Positions 1 through 8,172 of a DNA stretch of 36,218 nt are shown piece by piece. Both the position numbers and the translations under genes were made by a program. Source of the DNA: CAYSND01 sp964642235 (GTDB taxonomy: Bacteria > Bacteroidota > Bacteroidia > Bacteroidales > UBA932); contig CAZXOP010000007.1 in assembly GCA_964642235.1 (NCBI GenBank), positions 1 to 36,218 of the forward strand, read 5' to 3'. Positions within the stretch are counted from its first letter, which is position 1. The number at the start of each line of letters is the position of its first letter. Below the pieces are notes generated by a model. It was not told where the DNA came from and searched no databases. It saw only the letters and a list, made by a program, of their open reading frames with translations.

Positions 1-345
1 CTCTCACAAAAGGCAAAATTAGGGGACTGTACAGTAACAATGTGCCATAGCCGAACTAAAGATATCGCTTCATATACCCGTCAGGCAGATATTATTATCG
101 CAGCGCTCGGAGTTCCGGAGTTTCTAAAAGGTGATATGGTTAAAGAGGGGGCAGTGGTAATAGATGTTGGTATTACACGCGTCCCTGCAGATAACCCTAA
201 AGGGTATAAAATCGTAGGTGATGTGGCTTTTGATGAGGTTGCTCCCAAATGCTCTTATATCACCCCTGTTCCGGGTGGAGTCGGTCCTATGACCATTATA
301 TCTCTAATGAGAAATACCTTAATGGCTTATTCTCAGAAAAAATAA
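1..345 (+). CDS. folD: FolD, bifunctional methylene-THF dehydrogenase/cyclohydrolase (3' end)
   Basis: This is the C-terminal 114 residues of FolD; the reading frame is open from base 1, so the 5' part lies outside the window. FolD interconverts 5,10-methylene-, methenyl- and 10-formyl-tetrahydrofolate in the cytoplasm. The visible part is the NADP-binding domain and the conserved tail: TVTMCHSRTKD, the strand and helix around ADIIIAALGVPEF, then VVIDVGITRV, VGDVAFDEV and the family signature PVPGGVGPMT, followed by the final helix. The Met at base 40 is internal to the domain and is not a start. The gene ends 9 bp before the convergent cyclophilin gene, with no room for a terminator between them. 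Identification is certain; start and regulation are not visible. Confidence 0.97.
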   Translation, partial: LSQKAKLGDCTVTMCHSRTKDIASYTRQADIIIAALGVPEFLKGDMVKEGAVVIDVGITRVPADNPKGYKIVGDVAFDEVAPKCSYITPVPGGVGPMTIISLMRNTLMAYSQKK

Positions 346-354
346 TCCTCTCCC

Positions 355-1041
355 CTACTTTATATAGGCTCTTTTAATGTGAACATCAGTTATCGGGCGG
401 TCGTTCTCGTCTGTCTGAACATTTTGAATAGCATCCACTACCTCCATTCCGCTTATTACCTCTCCAAACACTGTGTATTGACCATCAAGATGAGGGGTTC
501 CACCTATGGTTTTATATACCTCACGCATTTCGGGAGTTAATTTAACTGTGCCGTTTGTCTTTCCGTCTATACGGAGCTGAACAGCATCAAGTCCCTCATC
601 ATCAAATACTTTTCCCCATACAATATAAAACTGTGAGGCACAGGAGAGTCTTTCGGGATTTACATCATCACTCTCTCTTGCAGCAGCCAATACTCCCCTT
701 CTATGGTGTATTTCAGGGAGTCTGAACTCGGATTCAATAGTGTAAGTAGGACCTCCATCACCAAGAAGTACTCCGGGGGCAGCATTTCGGGAGTCGGGGT
801 CTCCGCTCTGTATCATAAAATCTTTAATAACACGATGGAAAAGAATCCCATCGAAGAATCCCTCATTGATAAGTTTAATATAGTTATCTCTGTGTAGTGG
901 GGTTTCGTCATAGAGTACTAACTCGATATCTCCCATATCAGTTTCGAGTATGAAATGGGTTCTTTTATCCTTAGGGGCACAAGATGCTATTAGTAGCAAT
1001 AAAGCAGTTAAAACAATAGGTTTAAAAATAGATAGTCTCAT
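355..1041 (-). CDS. Cyclophilin-type peptidyl-prolyl isomerase, predicted lipoprotein
   Basis: A 228-residue protein with a lipoprotein signal: a basic N-terminus, a hydrophobic run and a lipobox IASC with the acylated cysteine at residue 21. It is therefore probably anchored in the envelope. The rest is a cyclophilin domain: GDIELVLYDETPLHRDNY, then FFDGILFHRVIKDFMIQSGDP, which holds the catalytic Arg and the FxxQ-type motif, and later GQYTVFGEVISGMEVVD. Compared with short cyclophilins it carries an insertion of about 60 residues between the GDP and FGEV motifs, as is common in Bacteroidota homologues. Role inferred: proline isomerisation during folding of envelope proteins. It lies 26 bp downstream of the DUF4301 gene and may be co-transcribed with it; I see no TAnnTTTG box in that gap. 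Confidence 0.9.
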   Translation of the reverse strand: MRLSIFKPIVLTALLLLIASCAPKDKRTHFILETDMGDIELVLYDETPLHRDNYIKLINEGFFDGILFHRVIKDFMIQSGDPDSRNAAPGVLLGDGGPTYTIESEFRLPEIHHRRGVLAAARESDDVNPERLSCASQFYIVWGKVFDDEGLDAVQLRIDGKTNGTVKLTPEMREVYKTIGGTPHLDGQYTVFGEVISGMEVVDAIQNVQTDENDRPITDVHIKRAYIK

Positions 1042-1067
1042 AATATTTTAATTTTAGTAGGTAATTC

Positions 1068-2501
1068 TTAGCCTAAATGCTCCTTGCGAAGGAGGTCGAG
1101 AAGAGTTTTAACAGGATTAAAAGTAATAAGAGGGGTCTCAATAAAGATGGTATTCCAATTACTCATGGAGCCATTCCATAGACCCGGAAGCTCTTGGGCT
1201 TTTAGTTTGCGCCCTTGATAACTCTTAGAAGCTATCATACCGGTCATAGGGTCGGTATAGAGGGACAAGTCAAACTGCTCCCCTTTATAGTTAATAGTAG
1301 AGCAGACAATATCCACAGGGTTAAAATGAGTTGAAGCGGCAAGGAGTTGTTTGGTATTTGGGTCAGAGGGATCAAGCTGAATCCCCTCTAATATCTGTAA
1401 GGAGGTAGAACCATCAGCATCATAAACAATAAATGGTCCACCGCCGGGTTCCCCCTCATTTTTAACCATTCCACAGATACGGATAGGTCTGTCAAGTTTA
1501 GCCATTAGAAAATCATGTAGAAGTTCTTGTGGAACATTGGGAAGAGTTATGCAAAACTCCTTCTCCAAAAACTCAATAATTTCGGGATAGACCCTATTTA
1601 AGACCTCCGGCATCTCTGAGTCAAGAGCACGAATATATGAAAAGACTTTATTGCGAACACGATGTAACTCCCCTATTAGAATCTTCTTCCAGCGAATAGT
1701 CTCCTCTATAAAGAGCTCATTGACTACATTGTCTATATTCTTTAGAACAATGACATCCCCTTTAATTTCACCAAGGTTATGTAAAAGGGCTCCATGTCCA
1801 CCGGGGCGGAAAAGAGGTTTTCCATGCTCATCGAGAAATGGAGTATTATCCTCATTTACAGCAATCATATCTGTCTCAGGGCTCTGTACTGAAAAAGAGA
1901 GATTAAACTTTGCACCAAATCTCTTATGGTATTTATTGTGCACTACAGAAAAGAGGTGTTCGAATCCTGGTAAATGCTCTTGAGAGACAGTAAAATGAAT
2001 ATTTACCTCTCCACCCTTGCAAGCATAGAGGGCACCTTCCACCAAATGCTCTTCGAAGGCAGTTCTTGTCTCATTGTCATATTTATGGAACAATATCTGT
2101 CCTTTGGGGAGCGCACCATAATTTAACCCTTCGGGACCAAGGAGAGTTTTAAGAATCTCAGACTCTGTTTTCCCCTTGAAAAGTTCCTCGGAGTAGAATG
2201 GAAATTTTTCTAAATTCGCAAAGAACCGCTCTGCAGGGGAACCTGCAGGGATGGGGTTTGAGGATTCCAAGAGGGCAAGTGCCTCGAAAAGGTCCTTGAA
2301 CATCCTTGAAGCCGCTCCCGAAGCGGGAACGAATTTAACAATCTTACCATCAAGGTCATCATATTGTTTAATAGCCTCTGATTGCTGACGGGGAGTCAAT
2401 ACTGAAATTCCGCGTTTAGGAGTTGCAGGGGCAACAACTTTTAAGAATGGAAAACCTGTTTTAAAGTTTTCTATCTGCTGCTCGATACTGATAGTCGCCA
2501 T
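1068..2501 (-). CDS. DUF4301 family protein
   Basis: A 477-residue soluble protein without signal peptide or membrane segment. I recognise it as DUF4301, a Bacteroidota-rich family of unknown function, from the early block IVKFVPASGAASRMFKDLF, the central GGHGALLHNLGEIKGD followed by VIVLKNIDNVV, and the late GEPGGGPF. The SGAASR loop and the later V(I/V)LKNIDN strand resemble the nucleotide-binding loop and acidic site of sugar-nucleotidyltransferase folds; that is a pattern-based inference, not a demonstrated activity. The gene lies 17 bp downstream of the GNAT gene and appears to belong to the same minus-strand transcript as the two ATP-grasp ligases. Family assignment is good, function unknown. 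Confidence 0.82.
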   Translation of the reverse strand: MATISIEQQIENFKTGFPFLKVVAPATPKRGISVLTPRQQSEAIKQYDDLDGKIVKFVPASGAASRMFKDLFEALALLESSNPIPAGSPAERFFANLEKFPFYSEELFKGKTESEILKTLLGPEGLNYGALPKGQILFHKYDNETRTAFEEHLVEGALYACKGGEVNIHFTVSQEHLPGFEHLFSVVHNKYHKRFGAKFNLSFSVQSPETDMIAVNEDNTPFLDEHGKPLFRPGGHGALLHNLGEIKGDVIVLKNIDNVVNELFIEETIRWKKILIGELHRVRNKVFSYIRALDSEMPEVLNRVYPEIIEFLEKEFCITLPNVPQELLHDFLMAKLDRPIRICGMVKNEGEPGGGPFIVYDADGSTSLQILEGIQLDPSDPNTKQLLAASTHFNPVDIVCSTINYKGEQFDLSLYTDPMTGMIASKSYQGRKLKAQELPGLWNGSMSNWNTIFIETPLITFNPVKTLLDLLRKEHLG

Positions 2502-2518
2502 AATTTAGTGATTTAAGA

Positions 2519-3004
2519 CTATAAAGATAGTGTATAAATCAGACAATCGTCACTTTTAGCGTAATAATCTTTTATTCGAGCCTCCTCCAAAAAGCCGCAA
2601 GACTCATAAAATCTGTGAGTTGGATTATAGAGCTCACGTCCGGCAGTCTGTAAAATAAGTTTTAGACCCCCAAGCTCTTTTACCTCTTTAATAACTTCAT
2701 TTATCAAATACCTTCCGACACCTTTGCCTTGAGTGTTTTTATCGACAGCAAGCCAATAAATTTCGAAAGAAGAGAGGGTACATGGCACTTGAGCATAAGA
2801 GACATAGCCGAGAAGCTCTCCCCCCTCCATTGCAAAGAGGTGACGGTAGTTTGAAACAGTATTACCATCTTTTATAGAGAGTTCCATCAGGGAGATGGCT
2901 GTCTCTATTTCATCCGGGGCTTGGTCGAAAAAACCTGTGTTAAGGAGAATCCTCCTCACTTTTTCCATATCCTCAACGAATATTTCCTTACGAGTGATAA
3001 GCAT
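2519..3004 (-). CDS. GNAT-family N-acetyltransferase
   Basis: About 161 residues from the ATG at 3004. An upstream in-frame TTG at 3022 is possible, but it would add six residues before the point where GNAT domains usually begin (here ITRKEIFVEDMEKVRRIL). The acetyl-CoA pyrophosphate-binding motif is clear: VDKNTQGKGVGRYLINEV, with the Q-x-x-G-x-G pattern. The C-terminal part, YESCGFLEEARIKDYY, is the usual GNAT ending. Substrate unknown. The start lies inside the last codons of the preceding ATP-grasp gene (17 bp overlap), so translation is probably coupled. The context of two ligases suggests it acetylates a product of those ligases, or protects against it; this is inference. Confidence 0.86.
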   Translation of the reverse strand: MLITRKEIFVEDMEKVRRILLNTGFFDQAPDEIETAISLMELSIKDGNTVSNYRHLFAMEGGELLGYVSYAQVPCTLSSFEIYWLAVDKNTQGKGVGRYLINEVIKEVKELGGLKLILQTAGRELYNPTHRFYESCGFLEEARIKDYYAKSDDCLIYTLSL

Positions 3005-3932
3005 CTTGAATAATAATTTCAAACATCCTCTCCGGTGTGATTCCTACTCTGTCAGCCATAGCGACAAAGCCCGAATCAGGAGAGATACAGGGGTTAGTAT
3101 TAATATCTATAACGAACAGATTACCATATTTATCCATTCTGAAATCGACTCTCGCATATCCACGTAGATTCAGCTCTTGACGGCAGGTATCTGTAAGTTT
3201 TTTCAATCTTATAACAATATCTTCTTCTATATCGAAAGACCTAAGACTCTGCTGGTAAGCAGGGGTCTCTTCATTCCATTTGGCCTCATAAGTCAGGATC
3301 TTATGTCCTATAAATTCGGGAGCAAATTTTATTTCTGCAGGTGGGAGAATTTCGCTCCCTAAGAAAGCACAATTAAACTCCCTCCCATCCACATATCTCT
3401 CTGCAATCCACTCAAATCCACTCTCTCTCTTCTTATCTGAAAGCACCCTTTTCATCTCATCCTCCGAAGAAAATGTCCTTATACAACTATCATCTAATGA
3501 CATAGATGCATGCTCTGTCTTAATCTTTAAGATATATTCGGCATCGGGTTGGAAGCAACTTTTAGGGGTAGGAATCCCTTTACTCTCCATTAGATGTTTG
3601 GCCACAGCTTTATCGGCAGAGATAATTTGTGAGAAAATATGGTTCCCTGTAAATGGGATACCGAGAACCTCAAGTAACTGAACTGCCACTATCGAGAGTG
3701 CCCCGCTTCCGCAAATAGATTCAACCAAGTTAAATACAACATCCGGTGCAAAATCCTTAATCTCTTGAGTCATTTTGCGAATATCCGAAGAGAAAGGGAG
3801 CTGTTTTATTTGATATTTAGAAGAGAGTGAACTCTCCACGAAGTCTGCCTCTATCTGATTATCTATCTCATCAATAGCAGATTCAGAGGTAGTTTCATCT
3901 TTAAGGATTAAAAGTTTCTTAGGTTTATTCAT
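2988..3932 (-). CDS. ATP-grasp ligase, D-alanine-D-alanine ligase type (second of pair)
   Basis: About 314 residues starting at the ATG at 3932. Upstream in-frame Mets at 3944 and 3953 exist, but 3932 overlaps the upstream stop as ATGAATAA (8 bp), has AGAGGA just before it, and gives a natural N-terminus, MNKPKKLLIL. The fold follows Ddl: an N-terminal domain with FNLVES, the ADKAVAKHLMESKGIPTP segment, an ATP-binding strand region, and the catalytic C-terminal part RGYARVDFRMDKYG with INTNPCISPDSGF. The Mg2+-binding Asp/Asn cluster (VDFRMD, DINTN) is present. The N-terminus carries an acidic region not typical of Ddl. It probably forms an amide bond between small carboxylate and amine substrates using ATP; the substrate is unknown. 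Housekeeping Ddl is unlikely because a related copy sits directly upstream. Confidence 0.85.
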   Translation of the reverse strand: MNKPKKLLILKDETTSESAIDEIDNQIEADFVESSLSSKYQIKQLPFSSDIRKMTQEIKDFAPDVVFNLVESICGSGALSIVAVQLLEVLGIPFTGNHIFSQIISADKAVAKHLMESKGIPTPKSCFQPDAEYILKIKTEHASMSLDDSCIRTFSSEDEMKRVLSDKKRESGFEWIAERYVDGREFNCAFLGSEILPPAEIKFAPEFIGHKILTYEAKWNEETPAYQQSLRSFDIEEDIVIRLKKLTDTCRQELNLRGYARVDFRMDKYGNLFVIDINTNPCISPDSGFVAMADRVGITPERMFEIIIQDAYHS

Positions 3933-4893
3933 GTCCTCTTGCATAAGCCTCATCTACAATATGATTAATAAGTTTTTCATAAGGGTAGCCTACTTTTTGG
4001 CAGAGGATACAGAGATCCGAATAGTTGGGGTTAAGTCCCGCCATCGGGTTAACCTCCATAAAACAGGGGTGCCCTTTTCGATTATAACGAATGTCCACCC
4101 TCCCGGCATCGCGACAATTTATCGATTGCCATGCTTTCAGAGCAAGTTTTGCAACTCTCGGCTCATCAACAAGTGTATAATCTACACGCTCCTCATACAT
4201 TATTTTATTCTCATAGGTATAAGCTTCGGTATGTGGTCCGGCAATTAGTGAAATCTCCATAACACCCAGAACCTTAGCATCATCTCCTGTTCCAATAATA
4301 CCTACGGTAAATTCTCTTCCGGGTAGGTACTCCTCTACTAAAGCGGGTTGGTGGAAAGTCTCTAAAATATATTTACACTGTCGCTGTAACTCATCAAAGT
4401 CATCTATGCGTGAATATCGATTAATCCCTTTGCTTGTCCCCTCGGCAATTGGTTTCACGAAGAGTGGAAAAGGTATTTTAACACGATAGACATCTCTTAG
4501 TTTACGAACCACGAAAAAATCGGCAGTTCTTACACCGTAGGATCTCATGACAGCATTGGTCAACCCTTTATCAAGTGCTACTGCAAGTATTTCAGTGGAT
4601 GAAAAAGTAAAAGGGATCTTGTAAACATCAAGAAGGGCAGGTATTTGTGCCTCTCTTCCGATACTATTCATCCCTTCAGCTATATTAAAGACTAAGTCCC
4701 ATCTATCACCTTTGAGGAGTCTCTCCATTAATTGTGTGACGCACCCTATCCTATCCACCTCGTGACCGCCACTTTGGATAGCCTCCGCAATAGCATCAAC
4801 AGTCTCCTCACAATCAAATTCCGCCACCTCCTCTTTTGTAAAACCCTTGGATATGTAGTAACTCCTTAGGTCATAAGTAATTCCGATATGCAT
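3925..4893 (-). CDS. ATP-grasp ligase, D-alanine-D-alanine ligase type (first of pair)
   Basis: A 322-residue cytoplasmic protein beginning MHIGITYDLRSYY. Ddl-like elements in order are FNIAEGMNSIGREAQIPALLD (substrate loop with the acidic residue), DKGLTNAVMRSYGVRT, the ATP-grasp strand FPLFVKPIAEGTSKGI, the EEYLPGREFTVGIIG strand, and the Mg2+ site GRVDIRYNRKGHPCFMEVNP followed by GLNPNYSD. The last segment is the part that aligns best with D-Ala-D-Ala ligases. The gene follows a TAnnTTTG box at 4913-4920 and its stop codon overlaps the start of the second ligase. Two different ATP-grasp enzymes plus a GNAT suggest stepwise synthesis of a small peptide-like compound; the substrate is unknown. 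Confidence 0.85.
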   Translation of the reverse strand: MHIGITYDLRSYYISKGFTKEEVAEFDCEETVDAIAEAIQSGGHEVDRIGCVTQLMERLLKGDRWDLVFNIAEGMNSIGREAQIPALLDVYKIPFTFSSTEILAVALDKGLTNAVMRSYGVRTADFFVVRKLRDVYRVKIPFPLFVKPIAEGTSKGINRYSRIDDFDELQRQCKYILETFHQPALVEEYLPGREFTVGIIGTGDDAKVLGVMEISLIAGPHTEAYTYENKIMYEERVDYTLVDEPRVAKLALKAWQSINCRDAGRVDIRYNRKGHPCFMEVNPMAGLNPNYSDLCILCQKVGYPYEKLINHIVDEAYARGHE

Positions 4894-4912
4894 AAATTTT
4901 ATTAAAGTGTGG

Positions 4913-4920
4913 CAAATATA
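4913..4920 (-). promoter_or_regulatory. Bacteroidota -7 promoter box upstream of the ATP-grasp genes
   Basis: On the minus strand this reads TATATTTG, a match to the TAnnTTTG consensus of the primary sigma factor in Bacteroidota. It lies 20 bases upstream of the ATG at 4893, in the 66 bp gap after the DUF3108-like gene. A -33 TTTG at the preferred distance is not evident; the nearest CAAA on the plus strand is at 4936-4939, a 15-base gap. It suggests that the ATP-grasp/GNAT/DUF4301 genes form their own transcription unit. Confidence 0.5.
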
Positions 4921-4959
4921 TATCTAAAATCGACACAAAAAACAATTAAAATAAATATT

Positions 4960-5664
4960 TTACTTTTCTATTTTTGTTATGAGTTCAATGCTCTCTAATT
5001 GACCGTTTTTATCATATGTATCATGGCGAACCATCCCCATTCCACGGGCATACCAGGTATTAGCTGTAGTAACTCTATTTCTCCCCATCCCCTTCTCCAC
5101 TTTATGCTCCTGAACGATAACACAAGGGAATACTCCGACATCTGTGGTAAGGGTATCCAAACCGATAATTTTCCTCTCGGTAACATCCACATTCATCGTC
5201 ATTCCGAAAGTTTTTACCGCTGTGGAGGCGTTAGGTAACCGCTCCCCCTTTTTCATAATGTAGGGAAGCACTGTCCTTGCACCTGTCGCGGTAACTTTTA
5301 AAGACTCCCCTGCCACACTTTTAAATATATTGACCATAAGGAGACCAAGTTCTATCTCCACAGCTCCATTCTTAATATAGGCGGTAACCTCAAGTGGTTT
5401 CTCGAATCTTGATTTCCTTTTGGGGCTTAAAATTAGAGAGGTGTAAATAGTCTCCCCATTTAAAACATTGTCAGGGACAGAGATAATCTTCATCTGATGA
5501 TACCATTTTACTTTCCCATCGGGTTCTCGACGGGTGTATTCAATGGACATCCCTTGATGGGTACAAAAATAGGGTTCCAAAGTGGGTGCGGGGGTGTTCT
5601 GTCCTGTGAGGTTTGTGGAAAACAGGAAAAGTAGTAAAAAGAGAACTGACTTAGTTATTTCCAT
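4960..5664 (-). CDS. Secreted DUF3108/TapB-like protein
   Basis: A 234-residue protein with a cleavable signal peptide (hydrophobic residues about 7-19, then TNLTGQN). No further membrane segment is seen. The mature part is predicted beta-rich and resembles the periplasmic DUF3108/TapB-like proteins common in Bacteroidota. It opens with a pattern of the type GMSIEYTRREPDGKVK and closes with NTWYARGMGMVRHDTYDKNG, the recurring 'unmodified text-like' W-(F/Y)-A-x-G-x-G-x-V-(R/K) ending of that group. No catalytic motif is visible and its function is unknown. The start ATG overlaps the pdxB stop by 10 bp (ATGGAAATAA), so it is probably translated from the recF-pdxB transcript. Confidence 0.6.
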   Translation of the reverse strand: MEITKSVLFLLLFLFSTNLTGQNTPAPTLEPYFCTHQGMSIEYTRREPDGKVKWYHQMKIISVPDNVLNGETIYTSLILSPKRKSRFEKPLEVTAYIKNGAVEIELGLLMVNIFKSVAGESLKVTATGARTVLPYIMKKGERLPNASTAVKTFGMTMNVDVTERKIIGLDTLTTDVGVFPCVIVQEHKVEKGMGRNRVTTANTWYARGMGMVRHDTYDKNGQLESIELITKIEK

Positions 5665-6677
5665 CTAAATTCGTGTCTATATTTATAATTCGTTCGTAAT
5701 TTCTCAAAAGATTCCGGGGCTCTTCTTAACTCTGCATCGAGTTCAAAAATCGGGAAAAGCTTCAAAAATCGCTCCGCAATCTGATTTTCGGATAACAATG
5801 ATGAAAATTCAATAAATGGAGTTTCGTCGTGAGGTGGTTCAAAATTCGCAAGTTCGGAGATTCCGAAATGCTTCGCAAAGGCCTGCACCACCATTGCAGT
5901 TCCATTGACCTTTCCTTCAAAAGAGTACCCAGCAATATGCGGAGTGGCAATATCTACAATAGAGAGGAGCTCCGAGGAGAGATTCGAAGGTTCTCCGTTC
6001 CAAACATCGAGGACAATGGGGGTTCCCCTTCGGGCAAGGAGCGCAGAGTCATCCACCACTTCGCCTCGCGAAGTGTTAATAAAAAACGCCTCCTTTTTCA
6101 TTTTTGAAAAGAACTCTGCGGAGGCTAAACCCTTCGTGGTCCCATCTAAGGGGAGGTGAAGTGAAACAATGTCTGAATTTTCAAGGAGGTAATCGAGGGT
6201 GCAGAAGTGTGCACCCCCCTCCCTTATTGCACGAGGAGGGTCATTGCGAAGCACGTGGAAACCTAAAAACTCCGCAAGACGAGCAACCCGCTCCCCTGTA
6301 TTTCCTGCCCCCACGACCCCTATTGTCTTCCCTTTAAGGGGGATTCCGCGCCTCTGTGCCACCGAGTAGAGTGCAGTGAAAACGTATTGCATTACCCCTC
6401 CGGCATTGCATCCTGGGGCTGAGGCGAGAGCTATTCCATTGTCTGAAAGGAATTCTCTATCAATATGATCCAGACCTATTGTTGCAGTAGCGACAAATCT
6501 CACTTTAGAGCAGGCGAGAAGGGTGCTATTGCACTTGGTACGAGTCCTTATAATAAGAGCATCAGCATCTCTGACTGTTTGAGCATCGATTGCAGCACCA
6601 CTCAGGTAAAGGACCTCAGCATAAGGCTCAAGTACACCTTTAATAAAAGGGATATCTATGTCTATTACGACTCGCAT
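5655..6677 (-). CDS. pdxB: PdxB, 4-phosphoerythronate dehydrogenase
   Basis: A 340-residue D-2-hydroxyacid dehydrogenase of the PdxB type, which oxidises 4-phospho-D-erythronate in the DXP-independent branch of pyridoxal phosphate synthesis. Visible signatures are TATIGLDHID near residues 64-73, CNAGGVMQYV after it, the NAD-binding glycine motif GVVGAGNTG at residues 120-128, and the catalytic triad Arg204 (NTSRGEVVDD), Glu229 (WNGEP) and His247 (TPHIAGYSFEG). The C-terminal dimerisation part is shorter than in E. coli PdxB, as is usual for Bacteroidota. The start ATG shares its A with the last base of the dciA-like stop (TAATG), pointing to translational coupling. Confidence 0.94.
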   Translation of the reverse strand: MRVVIDIDIPFIKGVLEPYAEVLYLSGAAIDAQTVRDADALIIRTRTKCNSTLLACSKVRFVATATIGLDHIDREFLSDNGIALASAPGCNAGGVMQYVFTALYSVAQRRGIPLKGKTIGVVGAGNTGERVARLAEFLGFHVLRNDPPRAIREGGAHFCTLDYLLENSDIVSLHLPLDGTTKGLASAEFFSKMKKEAFFINTSRGEVVDDSALLARRGTPIVLDVWNGEPSNLSSELLSIVDIATPHIAGYSFEGKVNGTAMVVQAFAKHFGISELANFEPPHDETPFIEFSSLLSENQIAERFLKLFPIFELDAELRRAPESFEKLRTNYKYRHEFRWK

Positions 6678-6973
6678 TACCTTAAAAATATTTTTTCAAC
6701 CACAGGTTCAGGAAAATAAGAATTTATATTATTAATGACGGAACCGATATCAAACTGAAGATGACTCCGGAACATCGAAGATGAGATTTTACAGGTGAGG
6801 GTTTTGGTTTTAGAATCATAATATTTGCTTGAGGTTTTTTGGGCGAACTTCTCCCCTACTACCTTATCCCAGGCCTGATATATCTCCACCCTTAAAAGCC
6901 CCTCTTCAAGTCGTTCACTCTTGATGAATTGCTTAATTATTTCACTTATAGGTTCTGTCTTCTCTCTTCTCAT
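6677..6973 (-). CDS. DUF721 family protein, DciA-like
   Basis: A 98-residue protein of the DUF721 family: an N-terminal helical part with ISEIIKQFIKSERLEEGL, the core WDKVVGEKFAQKTSSKYYDSK, then LTCKISSSMFRSHLQFD and the short tail VVEKIFLR. Members include DciA, which helps load the replicative helicase. The position directly after recF (stop and start overlap as ATGA) is a recurring arrangement and supports a role in DNA replication or repair. Single small domain, no signal peptide. The assignment to the family is good; DciA function in this organism is inference. Confidence 0.82.
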   Translation of the reverse strand: MRREKTEPISEIIKQFIKSERLEEGLLRVEIYQAWDKVVGEKFAQKTSSKYYDSKTKTLTCKISSSMFRSHLQFDIGSVINNINSYFPEPVVEKIFLR

Positions 6974-8067
6974 TCTTCGATCTCCTTAAATACCCCTTTA
7001 TCGACACTGAATATTTTACTTTCGTTGGTTATAGAGTTGATAATCTCCGTAATACGGGTCTTATTACTATCTGTAATAAAGATTTGCCCGAAGTCTTCTG
7101 TGGCCACCATATTAATTAAAAACTTAACCCTGTCAAGGTCAAGTTTATCAAAAACATCATCGAGAAGGAGAATTGGGGGAAAACCATATAGGGAGCGCAT
7201 CATAGAGAATTGCGCAAGTTTAAGGGCAACAAGGAATGTCTTCTGCTGCCCCTGAGAGGCAGATTTACGCATATTGTACCCATCCATAATAAAAAGGATA
7301 TCATCTCTCTGGATACCGCAAGTGGTATATTTGAAATTAAGGTCTTTCTCAAAATCCCTTTTAAGAAGGAGTTCAAGTGGGGTGTCGGAGAGATCTGAAA
7401 CATACTCCATAGAGACCTCCTCTCTCCCACCCGAAAGTTTTTTATAAAATTCGGAAGTAAGGGTGGAGAGTTCAACTATAAGCTCCCCTCTCCTTTTATT
7501 TATATAGTTCCCCTCCTTGGAGAGCATTGCGTCAAAAGTCTCAAGCAGGGGTTTTGAAACCACATTCTCTTTAAGAGTCTTATTTCTCTGTGCAAGAACT
7601 CTATTATAGGTCTGTATGCTCCTTAGGTACTCTTTATCTGTCTGAGAGAGGATATTGTTCATAAATTTACGCCTCTGCTCCCCCGAATCACTAATAAGAT
7701 AAGAGTCGGCCGGAGAGACTATAACAATGGGGATAACACCAATATGCTCAGAGAGTTTAGGGTAATTTTTCATATTTCTCTTCACACACTTCTCTGCTCC
7801 GTCAGATACACTTATGGCTATCCTCTCCTCAAGACCTTTTTTAGAATAGACTCCGTGGAGCGTGGTCTCTTTCACCCCATAGGAAAAAACCATCTGATCC
7901 CCTTGAGATATAAAGCTTTTGGTCATGGAGAGGTAATAAACAGCATCCAAGAGATTTGTCTTTCCCGCACCATTATTTCCACACAAGCAGTTGATCTTAG
8001 AGGAGAACGATAGATCGACAGATGAAATATTCTTAAAATTAGCTAAAACAATTCTTTGTAAATACAT
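6970..8067 (-). CDS. recF: RecF, DNA replication and repair protein
   Basis: A 365-residue SMC-like ATPase, of normal length for RecF, which helps load RecA at single-strand gaps through RecFOR. It shows the N-terminal MYLQRIVLANFKN, Walker A at residues 30-37 (GNNGAGKT), the ABC-type signature SASQGQQKTFLVALKLAQ and Walker B PPILLLDDVFDKLD. The middle, with FMNNILSQTDKEYL and RNKTLKE, matches the RecF lobe. It is the first gene of a tightly overlapped run recF-dciA-pdxB-DUF3108. A -7 box lies 20-27 bases upstream of the start, giving a leader of roughly 15 bases. Confidence 0.97.
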   Translation of the reverse strand: MYLQRIVLANFKNISSVDLSFSSKINCLCGNNGAGKTNLLDAVYYLSMTKSFISQGDQMVFSYGVKETTLHGVYSKKGLEERIAISVSDGAEKCVKRNMKNYPKLSEHIGVIPIVIVSPADSYLISDSGEQRRKFMNNILSQTDKEYLRSIQTYNRVLAQRNKTLKENVVSKPLLETFDAMLSKEGNYINKRRGELIVELSTLTSEFYKKLSGGREEVSMEYVSDLSDTPLELLLKRDFEKDLNFKYTTCGIQRDDILFIMDGYNMRKSASQGQQKTFLVALKLAQFSMMRSLYGFPPILLLDDVFDKLDLDRVKFLINMVATEDFGQIFITDSNKTRITEIINSITNESKIFSVDKGVFKEIEE

Positions 8068-8086
8068 TAGAAACAGATTAGAGAAA

Positions 8087-8094
8087 CAAAGATA
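8087..8094 (-). promoter_or_regulatory. -7 promoter box upstream of recF
   Basis: The minus strand reads TATCTTTG, a full match to TAnnTTTG, 20 bases upstream of the recF ATG at 8067. I find no TTTG at the -33 distance. The divergent promoter for the TPR gene lies about 45 bp away, so the two units share this 105 bp region. Confidence 0.5.
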
Positions 8095-8115
8095 TTAAAA
8101 ACTTGCGAATTTATC

Positions 8116-8145
8116 TTTGCGTTTAGACAAATTATTGTATTTTTG
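8116..8145 (+). promoter_or_regulatory. Promoter (-33 and -7 boxes) upstream of the TPR/yebC unit
   Basis: A -33-like TTTG at 8116-8119 and a -7 box TATTTTTG at 8138-8145 are separated by 18 bases, slightly shorter than the usual spacing. Transcription would begin near 8150. This overlaps the in-frame TTG at 8143 and therefore argues for the ATG at 8173 as the start of the next gene. Confidence 0.55.
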
Positions 8146-8172
8146 CAACCTGCAATTCAAATTAAAATAATA

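Noticed and set aside
703..897. Open frame opposite the cyclophilin gene.
   Set aside because: It is fully inside the cyclophilin gene, has no recognisable domain and no promoter; it is a shadow frame. The same holds for frames opposite recF, pdxB, the ligases and the V-ATPase genes.
8143..8172. TTG start for the TPR protein ten codons upstream of the ATG.
   Set aside because: The TTG is part of the -7 box TATTTTTG, so it would not be in the mRNA or would be at its very end; the ATG at 8173 follows.
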